Assembly: GCA_016840645.1 (NCBI GenBank)
Contig: JAEORY010000082.1
Coordinates: 1-11,755 of the forward strand
Direction of reading: 5' to 3'
Length of the DNA stretch: 11,755 nt
Origin: Candidatus Borrarchaeota archaeon
GTDB lineage: Archaea; Asgardarchaeota; Sifarchaeia; Borrarchaeales; Borrarchaeaceae
Shown here: positions 1 to 5,978 of the stretch, one piece after another
Layout of the letters: each line of letters starts with the position of its first letter
Numbering within the stretch: position 1 is the stretch's first letter
Position numbers and translations under genes: made by a program
The notes under the pieces: generated by a model
What the model was told of the DNA's origin: nothing
Seen by the model: the letters and a program-made list of their open reading frames with translations, nothing else
The model's database searches: none

Positions 1-318
1 AAGGCTTATCAACCCCGCTCTTATGCCTATTCCGATTAAAAATCGTCCAAGTATCAGTTTTTCAAAACCTAAGATTAAAATTCCACCTAATATAACTGTG
101 AAACCCCCAGCTACTGCGAGGATAAATAAGATCAAAAAAACAATGAACACTAATATAACGATAATAAATGGGGGAGGTCCATTAAAGATTATAAAAAGTA
201 ATACTGCAACTGCTTGAAAGATAAATACATATAATCCAAAGCCCGTGAAATCTGGTGTAGCAAGTATAGCTAGAATTCCTGCAATTATAGCAATAATACC
301 AGGTACACTACTCTTCAT
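1..318 (-). CDS. small hydrophobic membrane protein, paralogue 1 (partial, C-terminus outside window)
   Basis: The minus strand is open from an ATG at 318-316 to the window edge (106 codons, no stop seen). A GAGGT Shine-Dalgarno lies about 8 nt upstream. The protein begins MKSSVPGIIAIIAGILAILA and is almost wholly hydrophobic: one helix at residues 5-20, another around 28-44, and a long stretch near 52-84. Residues 70-82 hold a glycine-rich GGFTVILGGILIL motif, followed by LGRFLIGIGI. The same arrangement occurs in the genes at 418-843 and 1203-1640, so the three are paralogues. This copy is the most diverged in residues 20-50, where PPPF replaces the Ala-rich loop of the others. I do not recognise the family. 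An integral membrane location is clear; function is unknown. Confidence 0.75.
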   Translation of the reverse strand, partial: MKSSVPGIIAIIAGILAILATPDFTGFGLYVFIFQAVAVLLFIIFNGPPPFIIVILVFIVFLILFILAVAGGFTVILGGILILGFEKLILGRFLIGIGIRAGLISL

Positions 319-393
319 AGCAGAAACCTCATTCGGTGCTCGTTTTAGGCAATTTCTGATTTTCACACATCCAAGAGCAATATTAACTAAAGT

Positions 394-401
394 AAAAAAA
401 A
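394..401 (-). terminator. T-tract terminator after paralogue 2
   Basis: An uninterrupted run of eight T on the minus strand lies about 17 nt past the stop codon of the gene at 418-843, followed by a second short T run (ACTTT). This is the usual archaeal intrinsic terminator form, with no hairpin needed. It suggests that paralogue 1 has its own promoter in the 319-393 spacer or depends on read-through. Confidence 0.45.
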
Positions 402-417
402 GGATAGGGGAGTATCG

Positions 418-843
418 TTATTCGACTACTCTAGTTAATTGTCTCGCAATAATCGCTAAAACTATTGCTATACCTTTTAAGGTGATTATAACGGCAACCA
501 AACCGAGTATTGCAGCAATTGCCGCTCCACCGACTGCAGCTATTACTATAGTGATGATAATTCCAATTAAGCTCATGCCTACACCTAAACCAATTAAGAA
601 TTTTCCGAGTCCTATTTTGTAAGCTAAGATTAAAACCCCTCCAATAATCACTGTGATGCCTCCGAGAGACGCTAAGAAGTCTAAAATTGCGAGAACCCAG
701 CCAAGTACCACCGCTGATGCGGGTGCTAAATTGGCAGCTATTTCAAAGACTGTCGCATAAAAACCAGCAGAACCTACTATTCCTGCAATTATTCCGATAA
801 CCCCAGCGATTATTGCGAGGAACCCTGGGACGTTCGATTTCAC
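418..843 (-). CDS. small four-helix membrane protein, paralogue 2 (GTG start)
   Basis: A 141-residue hydrophobic protein of unrecognised family. The start is GTG at 843-841. It is preceded at 7 nt by GGGAGG, and the resulting N-terminus (M)KSNVPG matches MKSSVPG of the neighbouring paralogue, which settles the start. Hydrophobic segments lie near residues 6-32, 40-74, 80-107 and 109-133, giving about four helices, with a basic and acidic C-terminus (RQLTRVVE). The family signature here is GGITVIIGGVLIL (62-74) then LGKFLIGLGVG. The protein is very rich in Ala, Ile and Gly, with almost no charge inside the helices and no catalytic residues. Two overlapping ATGs just upstream are out of frame and meet an immediate TGA. 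A likely promoter lies near 873-896. Function unknown. Confidence 0.8.
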   Translation of the reverse strand: MKSNVPGFLAIIAGVIGIIAGIVGSAGFYATVFEIAANLAPASAVVLGWVLAILDFLASLGGITVIIGGVLILAYKIGLGKFLIGLGVGMSLIGIIITIVIAAVGGAAIAAILGLVAVIITLKGIAIVLAIIARQLTRVVE

Positions 844-897
844 ATCATTTCCTCCCTTAGATGAAATATTTTCTTTTTATTCTGTTTTTAGTTTACT

Positions 898-1041
898 GTG
901 AACTACCATCCAACAAGTTGAATGGCTTCCTGAATCATTCATCTCCCAGCGGAGCATGTCAAACAGGCTCTACGGACAGTCCCTGCCCTGAACTTGATGT
1001 TAATTTGAGAACTGGCGAGTGTGACCTCAGCTCAGTTCTAC
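898..1041 (-). ncRNA. candidate solo omegaRNA-like structured RNA / IS200-IS605 right end
   Basis: Read on the minus strand, this stretch begins about 27 nt after a TATA-like box and contains successive stem-loops. AGAACTG/CAGTTCT (1033-1039 with 1008-1014) is a perfect 7-bp pair. CAGG/CCTG encloses GGA/TCC. CTCC-GCTG-GGAG is a small hairpin. Last comes an 8-bp stem (CCATTCAA, loop CTTG, TTGGATGG) that ends in GGTAGTTCAC at 898. GAAGCC, a hairpin, then GTAGTTCAC is the usual form of IS200/IS605 right ends, and TTCAC is the right cleavage sequence described for ISDra2. In such elements the omegaRNA guide scaffold lies exactly here. A short minus frame (QGLSVEPV then stop) may be a scrap of a TnpB C-terminus. 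No intact tnpB is present. Structure and ends are seen; expression and guide function are inferred. Confidence 0.45.
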
Positions 1042-1062
1042 CTACTCTCTATGTGCAAATAC

Positions 1063-1073
1063 CTATTTAAAGA
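1063..1073 (-). promoter_or_regulatory. TATA-like box for the structured element
   Basis: The minus strand reads TCTTTAAATAG, a good match to archaeal TATA boxes. A start about 25-27 nt downstream would fall near 1041, just before the first stem-loop of the candidate ncRNA. No open reading frame on that strand follows it. Confidence 0.45.
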
Positions 1074-1100
1074 TTGTAGACTGTTGTGAAAGTGAAAAAA

Positions 1101-1140
1101 CGCAATTCATCCCCCCAACTAGTTGGGGGGTCTTCTTGCG
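1101..1140. repeat. IS200/IS605-type terminal hairpin with perfect 20-nt palindrome
   Basis: The perfect palindrome CCCCCCAACTAGTTGGGGGG lies at 1111-1130. It is embedded in an outer pair (CGCAA/TTGCG, minus strand 1140-1136 with 1105-1101), separated by small internal loops GAAGA and ATGAA. The form CGCAAGAAG, hairpin, ATGAATTGCG is typical of subterminal hairpins recognised by Y1 transposases of IS200/IS605 elements. With the right-end-like hairpin finishing at 898 it would bound an element of about 243 bp. It could alternatively be a second, independent right end. Confidence 0.6.
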
Positions 1141-1202
1141 AGGCACTTATAAAAATTCATACATGAACTTAGTAAAAAGTAATGCAGTTTGACCAAAAAC
1201 GA

Positions 1203-1640
1203 TTATACTTTTTCTTTACTAATTGGGACTACAAGTGCAATTATGGAAAAAATGAATGCAATCCCAGTTAGTGTGGTTAACAAAACAACAAAACCCACTA
1301 ATGCGGTAATAAATGAGCCTCCGATCGCTACTAATACTACTTCAAAAATTGCACTCATTGCTTCAAACCCAATTCCCATACCAATGCAAAATCGTCCTAT
1401 AAAAAATCGATTTACTAGAATTATAAGACCACCAAGGATTACAATGGCGCCTCCAAGAGCAGCGAAGATAGTTAAAATTAAAAGAATCAGTCCTAGAATG
1501 GAAGTATACTCAGCAGGAGCATAATCAGTTGCAAGCGTAATGAGTGGGGCATATAAGCCAATAGATCCTGTGAGACCCGCAAGGAGGGCAATTATACCTG
1601 CAACAACAGCTAAAATGCAATGAACCTTCTTATTCACCAT
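1203..1640 (-). CDS. small four-helix membrane protein, paralogue 3
   Basis: A 145-residue protein related to the genes at 1-318 and 418-843. The ATG at 1640 follows AGGAGG by 8 nt. Hydrophobic segments occur near residues 7-35, 47-76, 90-120 and 121-139. The conserved core reads GGAIVILGGLIIL (63-75) followed by IGRFCIGMGIG. A longer polar loop (LATDYAPAEYTS, about 36-47) lies between the first two helices, and the C-terminus is charged (ISKEKV). It lies 66 bp downstream of the antiporter gene on the same strand and may be co-transcribed, although an AT-rich TATA-like stretch at about 1674-1688 could give it a separate start. No known family is recognised. A role beside ion transport is only a contextual guess. 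Confidence 0.8.
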   Translation of the reverse strand: MVNKKVHCILAVVAGIIALLAGLTGSIGLYAPLITLATDYAPAEYTSILGLILLILTIFAALGGAIVILGGLIILVNRFFIGRFCIGMGIGFEAMSAIFEVVLVAIGGSFITALVGFVVLLTTLTGIAFIFSIIALVVPISKEKV

Positions 1641-1706
1641 AATTAAGTCCTCCTGTGAGGGTTCTTCATCGTACTTTTTATTTTTTATGTGATATACAGA
1701 TATTCT

Positions 1707-2921
1707 TCATGGTTCAATCTCACAAAGTTCCTCATCTAACATTACTTCTTTAGCCCTTTGTAGCGAAAATTTGACACCAAGAGGGCCAAATAAATCCATT
1801 ACAAGTACCGAGGCTGTAATCACATTAAAAATAAAAAAACCAACTGTAGCATTACCAAGCATTGCTAAATGGCTACTTGCAAGATATGCTAGCCCTAAAG
1901 CTACTCCAGCTTGAGATAGAAGTGAAAAGCCGATGTTATTAGCAACGTTTGGAGATTCTCTGGCTAATTTAGCGCCTCCGTATGCCCCAAATATTTTTCC
2001 TGTACTTCTAGCAACCACATAAATTGCTGCAAAGATACCAACCTCAATAAGAATAGCAATATTTAGGTGAGCTCCTGTTAAGACGAAAAATCCGATAAAT
2101 AGTGGCAAAAGAATGATTTCAAATTTTTCCTCAAAGCGTTTAAATTCTTGAGAACTTAGATTCTCCATCGTTATTCCGAGGGCTATGTTTGACAAAATAC
2201 CTGAAATTCCGAAAAATTGAGACACGCCGGTACAGAGTATAATTGAAGCAATCGTTAATATTAGCCATTCGGTTTCATCTTTAAATAATTCTTCCAGCTT
2301 TACAAGGACGAATCCTAGCGAACATCCTAATATAAAAGCAAAGAGAATTTCTAGTAGAGGAGTTAATAAGATAAATAAACTCCATACGACTTGTGGTGAG
2401 GCATAAGTTATCACAAAATTAAATAATACTACAGCTATAATATCATCTAAGGCGAGGATGAAGAGAATGACTTGAGTTAACTCTCCTTTTGCACAATACT
2501 CTCTAATCACTTCGACCGTTGCTGCAGGCGCAGTTGCAGATGCTAAAGCTCCGAAAATAAGGCTAATATATAGTTCACCAAACAATAGTTGGAATACCGC
2601 TGTAACAATAAAAAACGTGCCAATTGCCTCGCATATAAGTATTATAAACAACTTTTTAGAACCTTTAAATAATTTGTTAAGGTCTAGTTCTCCCCCAATC
2701 GTGAAACCGATGAATCCTAAAGCTAATTCTATTATAGGGCTCAAACTCTCTATTATATCCGGAGGTATAATACCAGCACTTCCAAGAATCAGACCTATGA
2801 CTATGAAGCCAACTACTCTTGGAATTTTTAGTCTTTGGAAAATTTTACCAGCAGCGAAGCCAATTATAATGATTAATCCAACTATAAGTAGAATTTGAAA
2901 CGTAACAATTTCTGTTTGCAT
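1707..2921 (-). CDS. CPA2-family monovalent cation/proton antiporter
   Basis: A 404-residue integral membrane protein with about 12 hydrophobic helices, of the Na+/H+ exchanger domain family (KefB/NapA-like). It exchanges Na+ or K+ for protons across the cytoplasmic membrane. Seen directly: the conserved ATAPAATVEVI stretch (129-139) and the ALDD pair (D159, D160). In electrogenic CPA2 antiporters such as NapA these two aspartates sit at the ion site, whereas electroneutral members have ND. FFGISGILSNIALGI (about 237-251) and GAHLNIAILIEVG are also typical. There is no C-terminal RCK/TrkA regulatory domain; the protein stops about 25 residues after the last helix with an acidic tail (DEELCEIEP). 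The start ATG has only a weak Shine-Dalgarno-like AGATGA upstream. It is first in the minus-strand block with the small membrane proteins. Ion specificity cannot be read from sequence. Confidence 0.88.
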   Translation of the reverse strand: MQTEIVTFQILLIVGLIIIIGFAAGKIFQRLKIPRVVGFIVIGLILGSAGIIPPDIIESLSPIIELALGFIGFTIGGELDLNKLFKGSKKLFIILICEAIGTFFIVTAVFQLLFGELYISLIFGALASATAPAATVEVIREYCAKGELTQVILFILALDDIIAVVLFNFVITYASPQVVWSLFILLTPLLEILFAFILGCSLGFVLVKLEELFKDETEWLILTIASIILCTGVSQFFGISGILSNIALGITMENLSSQEFKRFEEKFEIILLPLFIGFFVLTGAHLNIAILIEVGIFAAIYVVARSTGKIFGAYGGAKLARESPNVANNIGFSLLSQAGVALGLAYLASSHLAMLGNATVGFFIFNVITASVLVMDLFGPLGVKFSLQRAKEVMLDEELCEIEP

Positions 2922-2978
2922 TGCAATTCATCTTTCTTCTTCTTCGCTTCGTCTTCCTAATTGTTTTCATAAGTCATG

Positions 2979-2993
2979 CTTTTAAGTACCGAA
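2979..2993 (-). promoter_or_regulatory. probable TATA box of the antiporter gene
   Basis: The minus strand has CTTAAAAG (2986-2979) preceded by TTCGGTA. A start about 25 nt on would fall near 2957, giving a leader of about 35 nt before the ATG at 2921. Position and sequence fit an archaeal promoter; the BRE match is weak. Confidence 0.4.
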
Positions 2994-3013
2994 AAGCTTT
3001 CAATATGCGGTCG

Positions 3014-3062
3014 GGGACTCTCTTTGGAGTGTTTGTAAGTGAAAATCAGAGAAGAGAGTTCC
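3014..3062. repeat. 11-12 bp stem-loop in the antiporter/VWA intergenic region
   Basis: GGGACTCTCTT (3014-3024) pairs with AAGAGAGTTCC (3052-3062), with one G-T wobble and a further T-G closing pair inside, around a 25-27 nt loop. It lies in the 334-bp gap 2922-3255, which has no credible gene. A second TATA-like sequence (GCATTTAAAAATATCC on the minus strand, about 3092-3107) could place the stem inside a long antiporter leader RNA. Otherwise it may be a protein-binding dyad. The rest of the gap is AT-rich, with a T-rich minus-strand stretch after the VWA gene. Confidence 0.5.
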
Positions 3063-3212
3063 GAATATGACCTTCATTTCAAATATACAAAGGATATTTT
3101 TAAATGCATCGCTCGCTTTTAACTTCCTAAGAGTTGTCAAATTGCTAATGTACCAGGAAATTGTTCATGTGGCCTTTCAGAATAGCGAATGACTTCCTTA
3201 GGAATACATGCT

Positions 3213-3240
3213 CAAGAAACTAAAAACTATAAAAGTTAGA
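3213..3240 (-). terminator. T-rich terminator after the VWA gene
   Basis: Downstream of the VWA gene stop, the minus strand carries repeated T runs (ACTTTTATAGTTTTTAGTTTC), starting about 18 nt past the stop codon. This fits archaeal termination on T-rich DNA without a hairpin. Confidence 0.35.
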
Positions 3241-3255
3241 ATCAATACTTTCACA

Positions 3256-5253
3256 TCAGGAAGCAAGATATCTATTTCTTATGGTCACATAATCATCGAG
3301 GGTCGCCTTTAGAAGGTTTGACTCATTTTCTAAGAAATAAAGAGATCCTTGACCGATATCTAAAGCAAGTTTTCTAGCAAATTTTTCGTCAACATGGTGA
3401 CCGCGCCTTATACATACTATAGAAAGAGAGATATCCTGTCGACGACATAATTTTGCTTGATGAACTGCTGCTTGATATGCATAATGCTTTCTTTCAGGAA
3501 GATCAAACCTAAGATGATCCTCAATATTCTCATTAAGAGTGGAATAAGTGGTTGGAACCGTATCTGAAAGCATTATTATATGCTTATGAATCCCATTTAA
3601 TCCTCCTTGATTCAACAGATGTCTTGAGAGTAAAAGAGCCTCTTGAATGTTAGTATTACCATCAGCCCTTTGTTGAAACACTTTGTGAAGAATTAAATTG
3701 ACATCTAACGAAAGTTGTGTCAACACACGCGCTTGGTCTGAAAAAGTTATTACACCCACTTTATCTCCTTTTCGTTGTGCAGCATATGTAAGACCAACTG
3801 CTGCTTTTCTTGCATAATACAATTTCTGAAACTCACCCATACTGGAGCTGATATCAAGTGCAACTGCAATAGCCATATTTGTTGGAGGGTTTTTCTGATA
3901 AATCTGGAAATCTTTCCTTTTAACTGCATCAAGTTGTTTGCCTTGACGTACGAGGGTCTTAATTGTCCTTTGAATAGATATATTCCTATAATTATCCCCA
4001 TTTTTGTATGGTCTAATATCTAGTGATCGTTCACCTATTTTTTTTATGATTTTTTTAGACCTATGACCCTCTTGACTCTTAGAGACTATTTTCTCTACTT
4101 CTGGAATAAGTTCTTCAAAGAGTAATGCATAAGCTTTCGTGGTAAGTGTAATTTTATCCTTCAATTTGACATATCCTGTTAGTTCCAGTTTTTCCAAGAG
4201 TGTCTGGAGTTCATCAAGAGCTGCCAAAAGGTGATCATACCTTAGCAGGTCTGGTTCAACTTGAAGTCTTTCCCTTAATCGCTCTTCTATTAGTGATTTA
4301 ACGTTAGATTCATTCAATAGAGACTGGGGCGATGCAAGACCTCTTTGGTCAATAATAGTTTGAATAGCTTCCAGAAGTTCTCGGAAAAGATTTTTTGAAA
4401 TATCGTCCGTAATCGTTTGATTCGCTTGTGACACTTGTTCCATTTCGCTTTCTAAGACTAGTTTTCCAAATGCTGCTCCTAATAATTTTTCAACTAAATC
4501 TTTGCCAACTAGGTCGATTGCAGTAGGAGTAAATGTAAAAATTGCGCTTGGATGCCAATTATGCTCATTCATTCCTCTTATGAAACCTAGTCGCTCAAGT
4601 TGATTTGGTAACGTATGAAGTAATCTCATAAGTTCTTGGCTCGGCGTTTGTGATTGATAAAGTTGCTTTAGTTTACTGAAGAAGTTAGAAAGAGTGGGAT
4701 ATTGTTTTTCCAATTCAGAGCGAGGCATTTGAAGGAGTTTTGCTAAATCTTCAATGGTAAAACCATGAGTCTGTTGTGTAAAATACCCAGGAAAATCAGG
4801 ATGAAGTGATCGCAAGACAGGTCTTAGAGCGGAACTTGGTTGTTGATTTTTATTTTTCTGCCCTACGAATTTCATAAGTTCACGTAGCAGCGCATTATTT
4901 TCTGTTTGACTATTTTGAGTTAAAGGTACCTCTGAAGGGGGTAAAATTGATATCGAAGTCTCTTTGTTATCTAAAACCTGATCAATTATCTCTTCAACTA
5001 TTTCCTCAGAAGGTCTAAGCGAATTAACTGCAATACGATGCGGTAAGGTGACCAATGCTGCTTTCTTGATATAGTTCTTTGTTACGTGCTGTCCGTTTAA
5101 TACAACCAAGCTTCTTAAAAGTTCGAAAAATGCCAAAGTTCCTCGTCCTGCAGATGCTTTCTTTATCTCCGGGTGAGAACGAAGTGATTGTGTTATCCCG
5201 ATTAGAATTGGAAGAAGGTTCGCCATTGAGATTTCTTCATTCGTAGATGTCAT
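3256..5253 (-). CDS. ChlD-like VWA domain protein with N-terminal AAA+ lid remnant
   Basis: A 665-residue soluble protein. Residues about 458-655 are a von Willebrand factor A domain with an intact metal-dependent adhesion site: DISSSM (D467, S469, S471), T534 in DGNTNIQEA, and D564 in MLSDT. Residues 36-74 (GRGTLAFFELLRSLVVLNGQ to LPHRI) resemble the C-terminal lid of magnesium-chelatase/MoxR AAA+ ATPases, but no Walker A or B motif precedes it, so the ATPase core is absent. The middle (about 120-450) is charged and helical, without a recognised domain. Such VWA proteins usually partner a MoxR/ChlI-type ATPase to remodel or load metal into targets; no such partner is in the window. The frame is open upstream only to a TAA near 5294, with no other ATG or GTG start. 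The start used has a poor Shine-Dalgarno, and the Met at residue 10 is an alternative. Confidence 0.8.
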   Translation of the reverse strand: MTSTNEEISMANLLPILIGITQSLRSHPEIKKASAGRGTLAFFELLRSLVVLNGQHVTKNYIKKAALVTLPHRIAVNSLRPSEEIVEEIIDQVLDNKETSISILPPSEVPLTQNSQTENNALLRELMKFVGQKNKNQQPSSALRPVLRSLHPDFPGYFTQQTHGFTIEDLAKLLQMPRSELEKQYPTLSNFFSKLKQLYQSQTPSQELMRLLHTLPNQLERLGFIRGMNEHNWHPSAIFTFTPTAIDLVGKDLVEKLLGAAFGKLVLESEMEQVSQANQTITDDISKNLFRELLEAIQTIIDQRGLASPQSLLNESNVKSLIEERLRERLQVEPDLLRYDHLLAALDELQTLLEKLELTGYVKLKDKITLTTKAYALLFEELIPEVEKIVSKSQEGHRSKKIIKKIGERSLDIRPYKNGDNYRNISIQRTIKTLVRQGKQLDAVKRKDFQIYQKNPPTNMAIAVALDISSSMGEFQKLYYARKAAVGLTYAAQRKGDKVGVITFSDQARVLTQLSLDVNLILHKVFQQRADGNTNIQEALLLSRHLLNQGGLNGIHKHIIMLSDTVPTTYSTLNENIEDHLRFDLPERKHYAYQAAVHQAKLCRRQDISLSIVCIRRGHHVDEKFARKLALDIGQGSLYFLENESNLLKATLDDYVTIRNRYLAS

Positions 5254-5296
5254 TCTCTTAGCATCCAGTTGACTGAGGATTGAACTAACTGATTGT

Positions 5297-5305
5297 TAAT
5301 AAAAG
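5297..5305 (-). promoter_or_regulatory. probable TATA box of the VWA gene
   Basis: The minus strand reads CTTTTATTA about 45-50 nt before the VWA start codon, which predicts a leader of about 22 nt. It is divergent from the CBS gene promoter in the same 181-bp spacer. Confidence 0.35.
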
Positions 5306-5320
5306 TTCTTGATTCTTAAT

Positions 5321-5384
5321 AAGTTTCTCAATGAGGAAACTTTAATAGTAATCTTTTTAAGAAGAAACCCTAACCGGTTTCCTC
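5321..5384. promoter_or_regulatory. nested palindromes in the VWA/CBS divergent spacer
   Basis: GAGGAAAC (5333-5340) can pair either with the preceding AAGTTTC (5321-5327 with 5336-5342, 7 bp, 8-nt loop) or with the later GTTTCCTC (5377-5384, 8 bp). AACCGGTT at 5372-5379 is itself palindromic. A TATA-like TTTTTAAG (5354-5361) lies between the arms and would start the CBS transcript near 5383. This layout fits operator sites for a dimeric regulator, or mutually exclusive RNA stems if transcription starts upstream. Confidence 0.4.
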
Positions 5385-5434
5385 TAAGAAGTCCATTCAA
5401 TAAATTGTATATTTTGTGAAAAAGGAGGCTACGA

Positions 5435-5845
5435 ATGGTGAGAGCTAAAGATGTAGCACGGCGCAATGTTGTAACCTGTAGACCTGATGAGAGTATACCC
5501 ATGGTTTCTAAAATGATGTTAGATAATTGGGTGGGTAGTGTTGTCGTCTTAGAAAATGAAAAACCAGTAGGTATCGTTACTGACGGTATTATTTTTAAAC
5601 TAATTGCGGAAGGGAAGAACCCAACTATATTATTGGCTCGTGACATTATGGTGATGCCAGTCCACACAGTACATGAGAATAAGAACGCTTTAGACATTTC
5701 TGATGATGAATTCTTGAAATCAAAAGTGAACAGATTAGTGGTTGTGAACGACGAAGGTAAACTGGTTGGTGTAATCAGCAGAAAAACTGTTGATCGGCTT
5801 ACAAAGTATTCAGTTGCCAAAAGAATTATAGAAGATCGAGTTTAG
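5435..5845 (+). CDS. two-CBS-domain protein
   Basis: A 136-residue soluble protein made almost only of a CBS pair (Bateman module). CBS1 is about residues 5-62, with VVTCRPDESIPMVSKMM and GSVVVLENEKPVGIVTDGII. CBS2 is about 67-128, with DIMVMPVHTVHENKNALDI and RLVVVNDEGKLVGVISRKTV. Such modules bind adenine nucleotides or S-adenosylmethionine and sense energy state, usually as dimers. As a stand-alone module it probably regulates a partner protein, which the sequence does not identify. The ATG at 5435 has AAAGGAGG 6 nt upstream, a strong ribosome site. Divergent from the VWA gene and 133 bp before the permease; an AT-rich promoter precedes the permease, so the two are not clearly an operon. 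Confidence 0.88.
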   Translation: MVRAKDVARRNVVTCRPDESIPMVSKMMLDNWVGSVVVLENEKPVGIVTDGIIFKLIAEGKNPTILLARDIMVMPVHTVHENKNALDISDDEFLKSKVNRLVVVNDEGKLVGVISRKTVDRLTKYSVAKRIIEDRV

Positions 5846-5926
5846 TTCACCTTCATTCATAATTCTTAATTTCATACTCTAATTCTTGTCACTGTTTTGT
5901 TTAATTGAGTTCTTCTGATGCATTAA

Positions 5927-5955
5927 AGCTTAAAATTTCTTTTTTAATATAAAAA
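5927..5955 (+). promoter_or_regulatory. AT-rich promoter of the DASS permease
   Basis: Two overlapping TATA-like sequences are present: AGCTTAAAATTTC, then TTTTTAATATAAAAA. A start about 25 nt after the second falls within a few bases of the ATG at 5979. No Shine-Dalgarno is visible, so the mRNA is probably leaderless or nearly so. Confidence 0.45.
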
Positions 5956-5978
5956 TTATATCCTAATGTTGAAATGAT

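Larger units (their letters stand above)
898..1140 (-). mobile_element. probable non-autonomous IS200/IS605-derived element
   Basis: The interval runs between the palindrome at 1101-1140 and the hairpin plus GTAGTTCAC ending at 898, and it interrupts a set of paralogous genes. It holds a TATA box and hairpins but no transposase, as expected of internally deleted derivatives that keep only the two ends. The plus strand just outside the end at 898 reads TTTAC, resembling IS200/IS605 target motifs. The rest of the 844-1202 gap is AT-rich spacer carrying the likely promoter of paralogue 2 (about 873-896) and T runs (near 1172-1200) that may end paralogue 3. The exact left boundary is uncertain. 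Confidence 0.45.

Noticed and set aside
861..1070. Plus-strand 69-residue frame with a signal-peptide-like start
   Set aside because: It runs across the hairpins and end motif of the IS200/IS605-like element, has no ribosome site and no recognisable sequence. The hydrophobic start comes from the T-rich promoter of the opposite gene.
5296..5820. 174-residue minus-strand frame opposite the CBS gene
   Set aside because: It is the antisense shadow of a clear CBS gene that has a strong ribosome site, and its sequence is low-complexity Ser/Thr/Leu-rich.
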